Assembly: GCA_019415435.1 (NCBI GenBank)
Contig: DXZE01000019.1
Coordinates: 1 to 35,973 of the forward strand
DNA: 35,973 bases
Reading direction: 5' to 3'
Source of the DNA: Erysipelotrichaceae bacterium
Lineage (GTDB): Bacteria; Bacillota_I; Bacilli_A; Erysipelotrichales; Erysipelotrichaceae
In this document: positions 24,770 to 33,345 of the stretch, one piece after another
Position numbering within the stretch: position 1 is the first letter of the stretch
Layout: every line of letters begins with the position of its first letter
Notes under the pieces: generated by a model
The model's input: the letters and a program-made list of their open reading frames with translations, nothing else
Told to the model about the DNA's origin: nothing
The model's database searches: none
Made by a program: the position numbers and the translations under genes

Positions 24770-25468
24770 TTATAAAGGCTTCTTCTTGATTGTTCCGTAG
24801 TTTCTTGGATATTGCGACGGTGTATTCTTTACTTTCTTATAGATTAAATTCACTCTGTGATCACCAGAATACAGAGATTCTTCTGACACATTTAATAACT
24901 GAACACCTAATACATCTAAAGCATGCGAAGCCTGTTCTGCCTCTTCTTTTCCATGCATACCCTTCATAGCCACAAACAAACCATTGACCTTAACTAAAGG
25001 TACACAGAGTTCAGAAAGAACACTCATATTAGCGACTGCTCTGGCAGTAACGACATCAAAGCTTTCTCTGTGCCTGGAAGTATAGTCTTCTGCCCTTTCA
25101 TTAACTACCTGAATATTCTTTAAACCTAACTCTGCAATCACCGTTTCCAGAAAGTGACATCTCTTACCTGTTGGTTCTATCAGAGTCATGGATATATCTG
25201 GTTTTACAATCTTCCATACAATGCCAGGAAAACCGGCACCACTGCCTACATCTGCACATGTACCTTTTAAATCAAAATCAGATAATGGCAGGATACAGTC
25301 ATAGAAATGCTTCTCTATAATCTCTTCTGTTTCATCGATCGCAGTCAGATTCATTTTCTGATTCCAGGTCTGTAAAAGGCTTATATATCGTATAAACTGC
25401 TCTTCCATTTCCCGGGTAATGTGAATATGAAGTGCTTCGGATTTATTAACAAGTTCATCAATTGTCAT
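24770..25468 (-). CDS. rsmG: 16S rRNA (guanine527-N7) methyltransferase RsmG (GidB)
   Basis: SAM-dependent methyltransferase modifying G527 in the 530 loop of 16S rRNA; its loss gives low-level streptomycin resistance. The motif I glycine loop is DVGSGAGFPGI, with NLTAI, RAVANM and VTARA also conserved. The chosen ATG at 25468 (MTIDELVNKSEAL, 232 residues) has AAAAGGAAA upstream; an in-frame GTG at 25498 would start upstream of the extended -10 box at 25489-25497, so it cannot be used by that promoter. It is the first gene of rsmG-noc-parA-parB and starts right after the DnaA-box cluster. Confidence 0.94.
   Translation of the reverse strand: MTIDELVNKSEALHIHITREMEEQFIRYISLLQTWNQKMNLTAIDETEEIIEKHFYDCILPLSDFDLKGTCADVGSGAGFPGIVWKIVKPDISMTLIEPTGKRCHFLETVIAELGLKNIQVVNERAEDYTSRHRESFDVVTARAVANMSVLSELCVPLVKVNGLFVAMKGMHGKEEAEQASHALDVLGVQLLNVSEESLYSGDHRVNLIYKKVKNTPSQYPRNYGTIKKKPL
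25407..25420. promoter_or_regulatory. candidate Noc-binding site
   Basis: ATTTCCCGGGTAAT matches the Bacillus subtilis NBS consensus ATTTCCCGGGAAAT at 13 of 14 positions. It lies inside rsmG, next to the noc gene. A 13/14 match is unlikely by chance in 36 kb, but one site in coding DNA is weak support. Confidence 0.45.
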
Positions 25469-25488
25469 AGTATTTTGTTTCCTTTTCA

Positions 25489-25497
25489 ATTCTATCA
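25489..25497 (-). promoter_or_regulatory. extended -10 promoter of the rsmG-noc-parAB operon
   Basis: Minus strand TGATAGAAT (TG, one base, TAGAAT) predicts a transcript start near 25482 and a 13-base leader containing AAAAGG. It lies 30 bp from the nearest DnaA box, so DnaA could influence it. Confidence 0.5.
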
Positions 25498-25526
25498 CTG
25501 CCTGTTAAAAAGAAAAGATAAAAAAC

Positions 25527-25616
25527 TGTGGAAAACTATTTTATCCACAATTGTGAATAAATAAATTTTCCACATTTGTTTATTTTACCTGTTTGTGGAT
25601 AAATCTTTTATCCACA
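25527..25616. other. cluster of six DnaA boxes (origin-like element)
   Basis: Within 90 bp are three perfect DnaA boxes (TTATCCACA at 25541-25549 and 25608-25616; reverse at 25594-25602) and three with one mismatch (25527-25535 reverse, 25552-25560 reverse, 25566-25574 forward). The surroundings are strongly AT-rich. The last two boxes form a perfect inverted repeat with a 5-base centre. This density is typical of oriC or of a DnaA-titrating or regulatory site. It lies between rsmG and an unknown gene beside mnmG. dnaA is not in the window, and genes on both sides share one direction, so a true bidirectional origin is not proven. Confidence 0.8.
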
Positions 25617-25618
25617 TT

Positions 25619-26251
25619 TTACTTATCTTCGCCAGTAATAAACTCACTGTGAGGCAGGGTTCTGATCCAGTCACAGAAAGCTCTCCACTCTGGCAGACGA
25701 TGGTCTTTTCTCTGTCTGTAAATAGTCTTTAAAGCTCTGTAGTTTGTTGTCATCTTGGCAGTTAAACGGAATCCTGCAGGATTTGAATAGAGGATCTCCA
25801 GATACTTCTGATTGGCAGAATCATTCAGTGTAGAGACATCCTTGCCTTCTTCTTTTAACTCTTTGATTTCTTCAAGCAGTTCATTGTAGTCCTGAACCTT
25901 TTCCTTCATGACATCGATGATTCTCTTATCAACATAAGAGATATATGCTTCATCCAGATCAAACTTTGTGATTCTGTGCATCGTAGATTGAGAAGAAATA
26001 AAGTCAAGGAACTTATAGCGTTCTGCCTCTACCCATGCCTTGTTTGTAAAAGTAAGATCAAACTGTACAACTATACCGGTCATAAACTGATCATGACCAC
26101 TGCCCGGCATGGACTTAGCCAAAGAGTTTGTACTCTTTGTTATCTCCGGTGTTACCTTATCGAGATCTACTGCATAAGAATACTTGGCACCTTTTACAGC
26201 ATCATCGAAACCATAAATCTGTACATTCGATACAATATCCTGATATCTCAT
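25619..26251 (-). CDS. unknown conserved-looking protein between mnmG and the DnaA-box cluster
   Basis: A 210-residue soluble protein overlapping the mnmG stop by 4 bases, hence coupled to it. Features: an N-terminal part (MRYQDIVSNVQIYGFDDAVK), a middle segment SSQSTMHRITKFD, a helical, Lys/Glu-rich linker (about 115-145), and a C-terminal stretch NYRALKTIYRQRKDHRLPEW. The positions of SQST-x-HR and of the late RALKT...R..R..PEW helix vaguely recall ThyX (flavin-dependent thymidylate synthase) folds, but the ThyX motif RHR-x7-S-x-R is absent. No function is assigned. Related-looking sequences occur in phages and genomes of Bacillota as hypothetical proteins, from memory only. Confidence 0.75.
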   Translation of the reverse strand: MRYQDIVSNVQIYGFDDAVKGAKYSYAVDLDKVTPEITKSTNSLAKSMPGSGHDQFMTGIVVQFDLTFTNKAWVEAERYKFLDFISSQSTMHRITKFDLDEAYISYVDKRIIDVMKEKVQDYNELLEEIKELKEEGKDVSTLNDSANQKYLEILYSNPAGFRLTAKMTTNYRALKTIYRQRKDHRLPEWRAFCDWIRTLPHSEFITGEDK

Positions 26252-28128
26252 TTTCTAACTCCTTTCCCCTGTCTGATCGCTATTGCAAGAACCGCAAGAT
26301 CAGCCGGATTGACTCCTGATATTCTGGAAGCCTGACCGATTGTGGCAGGCTTGAACTTCATTAACTTCTGTCTTCCTTCAATAGAGAGATTATCAACTTC
26401 ATCATAGTTGAAATCTACACCAAGCTTCTGCTGTTCCATTCCCTGTAATTTTCTGGCTTCTCTTCTTGCTTTATTGATATAGCCTTCATACTTGATATCA
26501 ATATCACACTTGGCAGCTACGAATGGATCGCAATCTTCTCCGATTGCATTGAGAAGCTTTAATGTTTCTGTCTTAGGTCTGCGGATTAAATCAATACCAT
26601 TGATGCCTTTATGCATATCTTCTGTATATCCTGTAGAAGATAAATAGACATGTACAGAAGGATCATCTTCACGGAATATGGTTTCCTTCAGATGTTCCTT
26701 TTCATTCTTTAAGGCTTCTTCTTTCTTCAGATAAGCTTCATATCTTTCATCAGAGATAAGACCACAGTATCTGCCCTTTTCAATTAACCTTTCTTCCGCA
26801 TTATCATGTCTTAATAACAATCTGAACTCAGCTCTGGATGTTAACAGACGATAAGGCTCTCTTGTACCTTTGGTAGTTAAATCATCTACGAGGACACCGA
26901 TATACGCTTCATCTCTGCCAAATACGAGAGGTTCCCTGTTTTCTAATTTCAATGAAGCATTGATACCAGCCATAATACCCTGACCAGCAGCCTCTTCATA
27001 ACCGGATGTACCATTTACCTGACCAGCAGTAAAGAGATTTTCAATTACCTTTGATTCAAAGGTAGGCTTCATCTGGATAGGATCTATCGCATCATATTCG
27101 ATGGCATAGGCATACTTCTTGATAACACAGTGTTCAAAGCCCGGTAATGTATGGGTCATCTTCTCCTGTACGTCTCTTGGAAGAGAGGTAGAGAATCCCT
27201 GTACATAGGTTGTATCAAGACTTAAGGATTCCGGTTCCAGGAATAACAGATGCCTTGGCTTATCCTTGAATCTGACAAGTTTATCTTCAATAGAAGGACA
27301 GTATCTTGGTCCAACACCTTTGACAACACCAGAGTACATGGATGACTTGTTTAAGTTAGATAAAATAATCTCATGGGTTTCTGGTGTTGTGTATGTCAGA
27401 TAACAAGGTACCTGATCCTTGAAAGGACGGATGTCTTCCTTCTTTGTTATTTCAGAGAAACGTAAGAAAGCATCTGTGCCTGGTTCGAGTTTTGTCTTTG
27501 AAAAATCAATGGAAGACGTTAATACTCTTGGTGGTGTACCTGTCTTTAAACGCATTGTCTCAAGACCTGCTTCTCTTAAGGAAGCAGAGAGATTCTTTGT
27601 GGTCTTTTCCATATCCGGACCACCATCTCTGACTTCTGAAGAAATCATATTGACTCCAGCCATATATGTACCGGTAGTTAATATGACAATCTCTGCAGAG
27701 ATGAAAGATCCATCCGATAAAGTAACACCTGTTACTTTATTTTTTTCTACATTTAACTTAACCGCCATTCCTTCTTTAACAGTTAAGTTTTTCTGATGCA
27801 GGCATACATCCTGCATCATCTTCTTATAGGCAAGTTTATCTGACTGTACACGTAGTGCCCTGACACCTGGTCCCTTGGACTGGTTCAGCATCTTAAACTG
27901 TAAGGCAGTACGATCTGCCGTTATCGGCATCTGTCCACCTAAGGCATCTATCTCACGTACAACAATACCCTTTGCAGGACCACCTACAGAAGGATTGCAT
28001 GGCATCTTGCCTATATTATCAATGCTTAACGTTAAAAGCATTGTTCTTTTTTTCATTCTTGCGGCAGCTAATGCGGCTTCGATACCCGCATGACCACCGC
28101 CTATTACTATAATGTCATAATCACGCAT
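26248..28128 (-). CDS. mnmG: tRNA uridine 5-carboxymethylaminomethyl modification enzyme MnmG (GidA)
   Basis: FAD-binding partner of MnmE; together they modify U34 of tRNAs that read purine-ending codons. The 626 residues begin with the dinucleotide fold IIVIGGGHAGIEAALAAARM and contain CNPSVGGPAKG with the catalytic-type cysteine, the second conserved cysteine in PRYCPSIEDK, the NGTSGYEEAAGQG signature and a C-terminal MnmE-binding helical domain. The start overlaps an unknown gene by 8 bases. mnmE, its usual neighbour, is not in the window. Confidence 0.96.
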   Translation of the reverse strand: MRDYDIIVIGGGHAGIEAALAAARMKKRTMLLTLSIDNIGKMPCNPSVGGPAKGIVVREIDALGGQMPITADRTALQFKMLNQSKGPGVRALRVQSDKLAYKKMMQDVCLHQKNLTVKEGMAVKLNVEKNKVTGVTLSDGSFISAEIVILTTGTYMAGVNMISSEVRDGGPDMEKTTKNLSASLREAGLETMRLKTGTPPRVLTSSIDFSKTKLEPGTDAFLRFSEITKKEDIRPFKDQVPCYLTYTTPETHEIILSNLNKSSMYSGVVKGVGPRYCPSIEDKLVRFKDKPRHLLFLEPESLSLDTTYVQGFSTSLPRDVQEKMTHTLPGFEHCVIKKYAYAIEYDAIDPIQMKPTFESKVIENLFTAGQVNGTSGYEEAAGQGIMAGINASLKLENREPLVFGRDEAYIGVLVDDLTTKGTREPYRLLTSRAEFRLLLRHDNAEERLIEKGRYCGLISDERYEAYLKKEEALKNEKEHLKETIFREDDPSVHVYLSSTGYTEDMHKGINGIDLIRRPKTETLKLLNAIGEDCDPFVAAKCDIDIKYEGYINKARREARKLQGMEQQKLGVDFNYDEVDNLSIEGRQKLMKFKPATIGQASRISGVNPADLAVLAIAIRQGKGVRK

Positions 28129-29017
28129 GATTAATCTCTTTAATCATCTTTTCTATATCATCTGATTCCTGTTCTGTAAGTACTTTGAATACAAGTTTAC
28201 GGTCCAGTTTATATCTTTCAGCTAACAGTCTGTACATACATACTTTACCGATATATTCCCGCATTCTGACATCATGATCTTTGATCTGATACGTATAAGG
28301 AATCGCTATGGTTATTTTGTTGGAATCCATGTGGAGACAATCTGTTTTAGATCCTCTGACCATCTCCCAGTATTTATTCTGTATCTGTTGATTGGCTAAA
28401 CGATGAGCTGCACTCTTTTCTTTCTCACTGCCAGTTTCTTTTCCTGTTTCATGGGAGATTAAAGCAAGTTCATGTCGGATCACATCACCATGGAAAATGA
28501 CATCCGGAGAGATATCCGGATCAGCACTCCATAAATCTATGCCTCTTCTTTCTCCTGCCTGCAGGATCCTTACCGTTACCTTAGGATCATCCCGATCAAG
28601 ATAAATATAAGATTCCAGTTTGTTCGGTATATCAATACCAATGTTTTCTGGATAAACAGGAGAAGTAAAGAAGACTACATCTGTTAAGTAAAGACAGCGC
28701 ATCTTTTTAGGAATGTTACCCTTGGCAGCGTGTGAGATTGCTTCGGTTAATCGTTCTTTTGTGTCATAACCGGTAGCCTGACCATACTGTTTCCACATCT
28801 GGTTGAGGGACAAACGTTTGGTAGAGTCATAATGTGCATACCCTACGAGTCCCTTCTTGCGGCCATGGTTCGGTTTGGAAAAGAAGAAGAGAAGATCACC
28901 TTTACGGAAATCCGTTATTTTACGGGAAGAAAGGCGCCAGAAAAGGATTGTGCGGCTGCGGCACAATCTGTGATATTCCAGCATCTTTTCATCAGTTGTA
29001 TAGGCAATCGAACTCAT
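28121..29017 (-). CDS. unknown protein with possible EVE/PUA-like N-terminal domain
   Basis: A 298-residue protein coupled to mnmG by an 8-base overlap. The first 150 residues have a beta-rich pattern (TILFWRLSSRKITDFRKGD, LLFFFSK, GLVGYAHY, LYLTDVVFFTSP) that recalls EVE/ASCH/PUA-like modified-base readers, which place aromatic residues around a pocket. The C-terminal part (about 185-298) is charged and helical, with a segment ending in a repeated Asp/Glu/Lys pattern. Catalytic motifs were not recognised. The ribosome binding site is weak (GTGAAG). Function unknown; neighbours are fhs upstream and mnmG downstream, so a nucleic-acid role is only a guess. Confidence 0.7.
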   Translation of the reverse strand: MSSIAYTTDEKMLEYHRLCRSRTILFWRLSSRKITDFRKGDLLFFFSKPNHGRKKGLVGYAHYDSTKRLSLNQMWKQYGQATGYDTKERLTEAISHAAKGNIPKKMRCLYLTDVVFFTSPVYPENIGIDIPNKLESYIYLDRDDPKVTVRILQAGERRGIDLWSADPDISPDVIFHGDVIRHELALISHETGKETGSEKEKSAAHRLANQQIQNKYWEMVRGSKTDCLHMDSNKITIAIPYTYQIKDHDVRMREYIGKVCMYRLLAERYKLDRKLVFKVLTEQESDDIEKMIKEINHA

Positions 29018-29035
29018 ATCTTCACTTTTTTCTAA

Positions 29036-30703
29036 TCAGAATAATCCAAATGTATCACCAGTCTCATCAATACCCATATGGACAGCGGCAGGTTCTTTTG
29101 GAAGACCCGGCATTGTCATGATGTTACCGGTATAGACAACGACAAATCCTGCCCCGGCAGAGATACTGATATCTTTTACATGAATGGTAAATCCTTCTGG
29201 TCTGCCCTTGATTTTCGCATCATCTGTTAGAGAATTTGGTGTCTTAGCCATGCATACAGGAAGCTTGTCCCATCCCTGTGTCTTGAAGTAAGCAATCTTC
29301 TCTTCTGCCTCAGGTGTATACTCTACATCCTTTGCGCCATATACCTTGGAGGCAATGGTAAAGATCTTATCCTTGATGGAATCATTGACATCATATAAAG
29401 GCTTATATTGATTCCCTTCTTCACATGTTTTAACGATCTGATTGGCAAGGTCCTTCATGCCTTCACCACCATTAGCCCATCCATCTGCCTCAGAAACTGG
29501 ATAGTTATGTTCATGGCACCAGTTCATTAATGCGTCTACTTCTGCCGGTGTATCCCTGGCAAACTTATTGATCGCAATAACAAATGGAAGACCAAAGGAC
29601 TGGATGGTTTCAACATGTTTCTCTAAGTTAGCAGCACCTTTTAATAATGCGTCTACATTTTCTTTTTCAAGATCTTCACTCTCGACACCACCATGCATCT
29701 TAAGAGCACGGATGGTAGCGACAATAACGACTGCATTTGGATGCAGACCAGCAGCTCTGCACTTGATATCCAGGAATTTCTCAGCACCAAGATCTGCGCC
29801 AAATCCTGCTTCTGTAACGACATAGTCACTGAGTTTTAATGCTAGTTTAGTGGCTATTATGGAGTTGCAGCCATGAGCAATGTTGGCGAAAGGGCCGCCA
29901 TGAATCAGAACCGGTGTATGTTCCAGAGTCTGTACAAGATTTGGTTTAATCGCATCTTTCATCAATACTGCCGCAGCACCTTCAGCATGAATATCTCGGA
30001 CTGTAACCGGCTTATTATCATAGGTATATGCAACAACACATTTACCTATACGATCTTCAAAGTCATGAATATCTTTTGATAAGCATAAGATAGCCATGAC
30101 TTCTGTAGCTACAGTAATAACAAAGCCATCTTTTCTTTCGACACCATTTGTTTTCTTATCCTGGGCAATTGTAATGGAACGTAATGTACGGTCATTCATA
30201 TCCATGCATCTCTTCCATACAACATGGCCTGGATCAATATTCAAAGGATTACCCTGGTAAATGGAATTATCCAGCATAGCAGCAATCAGATTGTTGGCAC
30301 ATGTGATTGCATGCATGTCGCCTGTGAAATGCAGGTTGATGGACTCCATCGGAACTACCTGGGCATAACCGCCACCGGTAGCGCCACCTTTTAAACCAAA
30401 GACAGGTCCTAAAGAAGGTTCTCTAAGGCAAGCCATGACATTCTTGCCAATCTTCTGTAATCCATCCGCAAGACCAATGGTCGTTGTGGATTTACCTTCC
30501 CCTGCTTTGGTTGGATTGATGGCTGTCACAAGAATCAGCTTGCCATCTTTCTTATCTTCAAGATCTTTATATAACTGTGTATTTACCTTGGCTTTATCAT
30601 TGCCATAGGTTTCCAGATACTTTTCCGGAATACCCGCTTTTTTGGCAATGAGTCTGATATCTTCTAATGTTGCTTCCTGTGCAATTTTCAAATCCTGATT
30701 CAT
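29036..30703 (-). CDS. fhs: formate-tetrahydrofolate ligase
   Basis: ATP-dependent synthesis of 10-formyltetrahydrofolate from formate, feeding purine and initiator-tRNA formylation. The chosen ATG at 30703 (MNQDLKIAQEATLEDI) gives 555 residues, the usual length; AAAGGAGG lies 7 bases upstream and overlaps the recR stop. The P-loop PTKAGEGKSTTTIG is at about 65-78, and the GGA-TGGGYAQV-VPM and HGGPFANIAHGCNS segments are family hallmarks. Its placement between recR and the mnmG group is unusual. Confidence 0.97.
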   Translation of the reverse strand: MNQDLKIAQEATLEDIRLIAKKAGIPEKYLETYGNDKAKVNTQLYKDLEDKKDGKLILVTAINPTKAGEGKSTTTIGLADGLQKIGKNVMACLREPSLGPVFGLKGGATGGGYAQVVPMESINLHFTGDMHAITCANNLIAAMLDNSIYQGNPLNIDPGHVVWKRCMDMNDRTLRSITIAQDKKTNGVERKDGFVITVATEVMAILCLSKDIHDFEDRIGKCVVAYTYDNKPVTVRDIHAEGAAAVLMKDAIKPNLVQTLEHTPVLIHGGPFANIAHGCNSIIATKLALKLSDYVVTEAGFGADLGAEKFLDIKCRAAGLHPNAVVIVATIRALKMHGGVESEDLEKENVDALLKGAANLEKHVETIQSFGLPFVIAINKFARDTPAEVDALMNWCHEHNYPVSEADGWANGGEGMKDLANQIVKTCEEGNQYKPLYDVNDSIKDKIFTIASKVYGAKDVEYTPEAEEKIAYFKTQGWDKLPVCMAKTPNSLTDDAKIKGRPEGFTIHVKDISISAGAGFVVVYTGNIMTMPGLPKEPAAVHMGIDETGDTFGLF

Positions 30704-30716
30704 TGATAAGCCTCCT

Positions 30717-31316
30717 TTATCCATTCATTTTACGGCGGTCTGATAATGCATGCGCCAATGTCATTTCATCCGCATAGTCCAGCATACCGCCAGACGGTAA
30801 TCCATGAGCAATTCTTGTGACAAGAATATCCGGATATTTATCTTTTAATAACTTATCCAGATACATGGCAGTAGTTTCTCCATCCATGGTTGTATCCGTC
30901 GCAAGGATGATTTCCTCTGCATGTGCAGCCCGTTCTATTAATGTATCGATATTCAGATCTTCCGGCATAATGCCTTTCGATGCAGAGATCAAACCATTTA
31001 ATACATGGTATACACCATGATATTCTCCGGTTCTTTCCATTGCGGCAACATCTTTGGAAGAACGTACAACAAAGATCGTACTATGATCTCTTTTCTCATC
31101 TGAACAGATCTCACATTCATCATTTTCACTGAGATTTCCACAGACAGAACAACGTTTCAGCTTTGTTTTTACATCATGAATTGCATTGGCAAATTCATCT
31201 GCTTTCTCTTTGTCCATGTCTGTAACAGCCAAAGCATATCTCTCTGCCGTCTTTTCCCCTACTCCCGGCAGATCCCGGAATCTCTCTATCAGCATCTGAA
31301 GGCTTTTTGGATACAT
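30717..31316 (-). CDS. recR: recombination mediator RecR
   Basis: RecFOR-pathway protein forming a tetrameric ring on DNA. The 199 residues contain a helix-hairpin-helix (LPGVGEKTAERYAL), a four-cysteine zinc finger (CSVCGN...CEIC) and a Toprim domain (ILATDTTMDGETTAMYL). Three bases separate it from ybaB, the standard dnaX-ybaB-recR order. Confidence 0.97.
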   Translation of the reverse strand: MYPKSLQMLIERFRDLPGVGEKTAERYALAVTDMDKEKADEFANAIHDVKTKLKRCSVCGNLSENDECEICSDEKRDHSTIFVVRSSKDVAAMERTGEYHGVYHVLNGLISASKGIMPEDLNIDTLIERAAHAEEIILATDTTMDGETTAMYLDKLLKDKYPDILVTRIAHGLPSGGMLDYADEMTLAHALSDRRKMNG

Positions 31317-31319
31317 GAA

Positions 31320-31613
31320 TTACATCCCTGGGATGTTTAATCCCTGTGCTACTGCACCAATCTTGTCATCTCTGTCTTTTTCAACTGCTTCTACAGCATT
31401 GTTGAACGCGACTAAGATCATATCCTGCAACATCTCTTTATCATCCATTAATTCATCTGGAATGGTTAATTCCTGTACTTCACATTTACCATTCATCTTT
31501 ACAACGATGCCATTGGATTTACCTTCGTAAATCATCTGTTCTAACTTTTCCTTTGCATCGGTCAGACTCTTCTGCATAGCCTGTGCCTGAGCCATTAACT
31601 GATTTAAATCCAT
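31320..31613 (-). CDS. ybaB: nucleoid-associated protein YbaB/EbfC
   Basis: A 97-residue dimeric DNA-binding protein of the YbaB/EbfC family. Its helix (QLMAQAQAMQKSLTDAKEKLEQM) leads into the beta segment GIVVKMNGKCEVQELTI and the terminal helical part. It binds DNA with little sequence preference. It lies 9 bases after dnaX and 3 before recR. Confidence 0.95.
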   Translation of the reverse strand: MDLNQLMAQAQAMQKSLTDAKEKLEQMIYEGKSNGIVVKMNGKCEVQELTIPDELMDDKEMLQDMILVAFNNAVEAVEKDRDDKIGAVAQGLNIPGM

Positions 31614-31622
31614 AAGATCCTC

Positions 31623-33293
31623 CTATAAGACTTCTACATGATCTGAACCGAATAGTTCTTTAACTTTCTTTTCAGAATCATTTTCTTTTTCAGTTTCTTC
31701 TTCTTTCCACTTTTCAACTTTCATTGGTTCTGGAAGTGTCCCTGTTTTCATCTTTGACGCAAATTCTTTCACTGCGTTTTTGAAATCCTGCTCGGTTATA
31801 GCATAGAGCATCTTGTCTGTATCAGTTCTATCCTTTAAGAAGAAATACAGTTCTTTATTCATCTTCTCATCATTGATGCGGTTAGCGACTGCCTGAGATT
31901 GTGTTAAGACAATGATGCAGTCTTCTCCAGATGCCCCTACCTTTGTGCTTTTTAATAAGGAAGTATATTTTCTGTTCTTTACGTCTGTAATAGAGTCCAG
32001 CATAGCCCATGTATTTTCATCATGTACTTTGGATGGCTTATTACAGGAAACAAGTAAAGAAATGGTTTGATCCTGACTGATAACAGGTATTTCTTCTGTC
32101 TGGATAACAGGTTCTTCCTTCTTTTCTTCTTTCTGAGTTGGAAGAACAGCTTTGACTGATACAGATTGTACTTCTTTATCTGAGATTGTTTCACGTGAAA
32201 CAATCTGTACTGGCTGTTCCTTCTCTACCGCAAGAGATAAGCATGTGACTTCAAATACCATTGACGCATTAGAAGCAGTACGGAACTTAATCTTTGCGTC
32301 AATGAGTTTCTCACATATATGCATGCATTTAGTTACATCCATCTTTTGTGATAATTCTGAAGCCTGTTCTTTTGTGATGAGTTTTAATAATTCATCCTTG
32401 GAAGTTCTGACATAAATAACCGTTTCTTTCAGAATATCTATCAGACCGTCTGTGAATCTCTGCAGGTCTATACCCTTCTTCTCATATGAATGTATTCTGT
32501 TAATAATACTTTCGAGATTCTCATCTGTGATATCTTTTAAAAGATCTACTTTTTCTTCTGAAGAAGTTAATCCATAGATTCTGTCGATTGCCTCTGCAGT
32601 AATATGATCATCTGTATAAGATGCACACTGATCCATAATGGATAATGCATCTCGCATTCCACCATCAGATAGTTCCGCAATCATATCAGCCGCATCAGAT
32701 TCCATCTGGATGTTTTCTTTCTGGGCAATATCCATCAGATGATCATGGATCTGATCTTTCCTGAGACTTGTAAAGTCAAATCTCTGACATCTGGAAATGA
32801 TAGTTGGAAGAAGTTTCTGCGGATCTGTTGTTGCGAGAATAAAGATAACATTCTCCGGTGGTTCTTCCAATGTCTTTAATAAAGCAGAAGAAGCAGCCGA
32901 TGATAACTGATGTACCTCGTCAATAATATAGACCTTATGCTTGCCCTGCATTGGTGCAAGCTGGGAACGGTCAATCAGATCACGGATATCTTCTACATGG
33001 GTTTCATTTGCGGCATTGATTTCAATGATATCCGGATGTGTTCCATTATTTGCGGCGATACAGTTTTCACACTTATTGCATGGAGCTATTTCCGGATGTT
33101 CACAATTGACTGCCTTAGCTAGGATACGTGCCATCGTTGTCTTTCCTGTACCTCTTGGACCGCAGAAAAGATATGCATGTCCGACTTTATTCTCACGGAC
33201 TGCATTTTTAATAGACTGTACAACATATTCCTGTCCTACTACTTCATCAAATGTAGAGGAGCGGTATTTCTGATATAAAGCAAGTTTTGCCAT
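31623..33293 (-). CDS. dnaX: DNA polymerase III subunit gamma/tau
   Basis: Clamp-loader ATPase. The ATG at 33293 (MAKLALYQKYRSS) has AGGAG 6 bases upstream and gives 556 residues; an upstream in-frame TTG would overlap this site. Walker A GPRGTGKT is at 45-52, zinc-binding cysteines are near 64, 72, 75 and 78, and Walker B is in IIDEVHQLS. The C-terminal half (from about 360) is a variable tau-like region. No slippery heptamer for a gamma frameshift was recognised. A perfect parS lies in the coding region (32187-32202), where it encodes V-S-R-E-T. Confidence 0.96.
   Translation of the reverse strand: MAKLALYQKYRSSTFDEVVGQEYVVQSIKNAVRENKVGHAYLFCGPRGTGKTTMARILAKAVNCEHPEIAPCNKCENCIAANNGTHPDIIEINAANETHVEDIRDLIDRSQLAPMQGKHKVYIIDEVHQLSSAASSALLKTLEEPPENVIFILATTDPQKLLPTIISRCQRFDFTSLRKDQIHDHLMDIAQKENIQMESDAADMIAELSDGGMRDALSIMDQCASYTDDHITAEAIDRIYGLTSSEEKVDLLKDITDENLESIINRIHSYEKKGIDLQRFTDGLIDILKETVIYVRTSKDELLKLITKEQASELSQKMDVTKCMHICEKLIDAKIKFRTASNASMVFEVTCLSLAVEKEQPVQIVSRETISDKEVQSVSVKAVLPTQKEEKKEEPVIQTEEIPVISQDQTISLLVSCNKPSKVHDENTWAMLDSITDVKNRKYTSLLKSTKVGASGEDCIIVLTQSQAVANRINDEKMNKELYFFLKDRTDTDKMLYAITEQDFKNAVKEFASKMKTGTLPEPMKVEKWKEEETEKENDSEKKVKELFGSDHVEVL
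32187..32202. promoter_or_regulatory. parS site inside dnaX
   Basis: Perfect 16-bp TGTTTCACGTGAAACA, extended to a 24-bp perfect palindrome by flanking AGAT/ATCT. ParB is encoded at 22251-23150. Confidence 0.95.
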
Positions 33294-33311
33294 GAACAAC
33301 TCCTGCGTATT

Positions 33312-33320
33312 ATTATAACA
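33312..33320 (-). promoter_or_regulatory. extended -10 promoter of dnaX
   Basis: Minus strand TGTTATAAT (TG, one base, TATAAT) immediately after the tadA terminator; transcript start near 33305 and a 12-base leader with AGGAG. Confidence 0.6.
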
Positions 33321-33344
33321 AAAACCTGCCTATACAGCAGGTTT
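33320..33344 (-). terminator. terminator of tadA
   Basis: Minus strand AAACCTGC, seven bases, GCAGGTTT followed by TTG; five consecutive T residues in total. It starts one base after the tadA stop. Confidence 0.85.
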
Positions 33345-33345
33345 A

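Noticed and set aside
25594..25616. Inverted repeat of two DnaA boxes as a transcription terminator
   Set aside because: It could form a stem, but no T-tract follows, and the other four boxes argue for a DnaA role.
31623..33293. Programmed frameshift producing a gamma form of DnaX
   Set aside because: No slippery heptamer with a downstream structure was found by eye.
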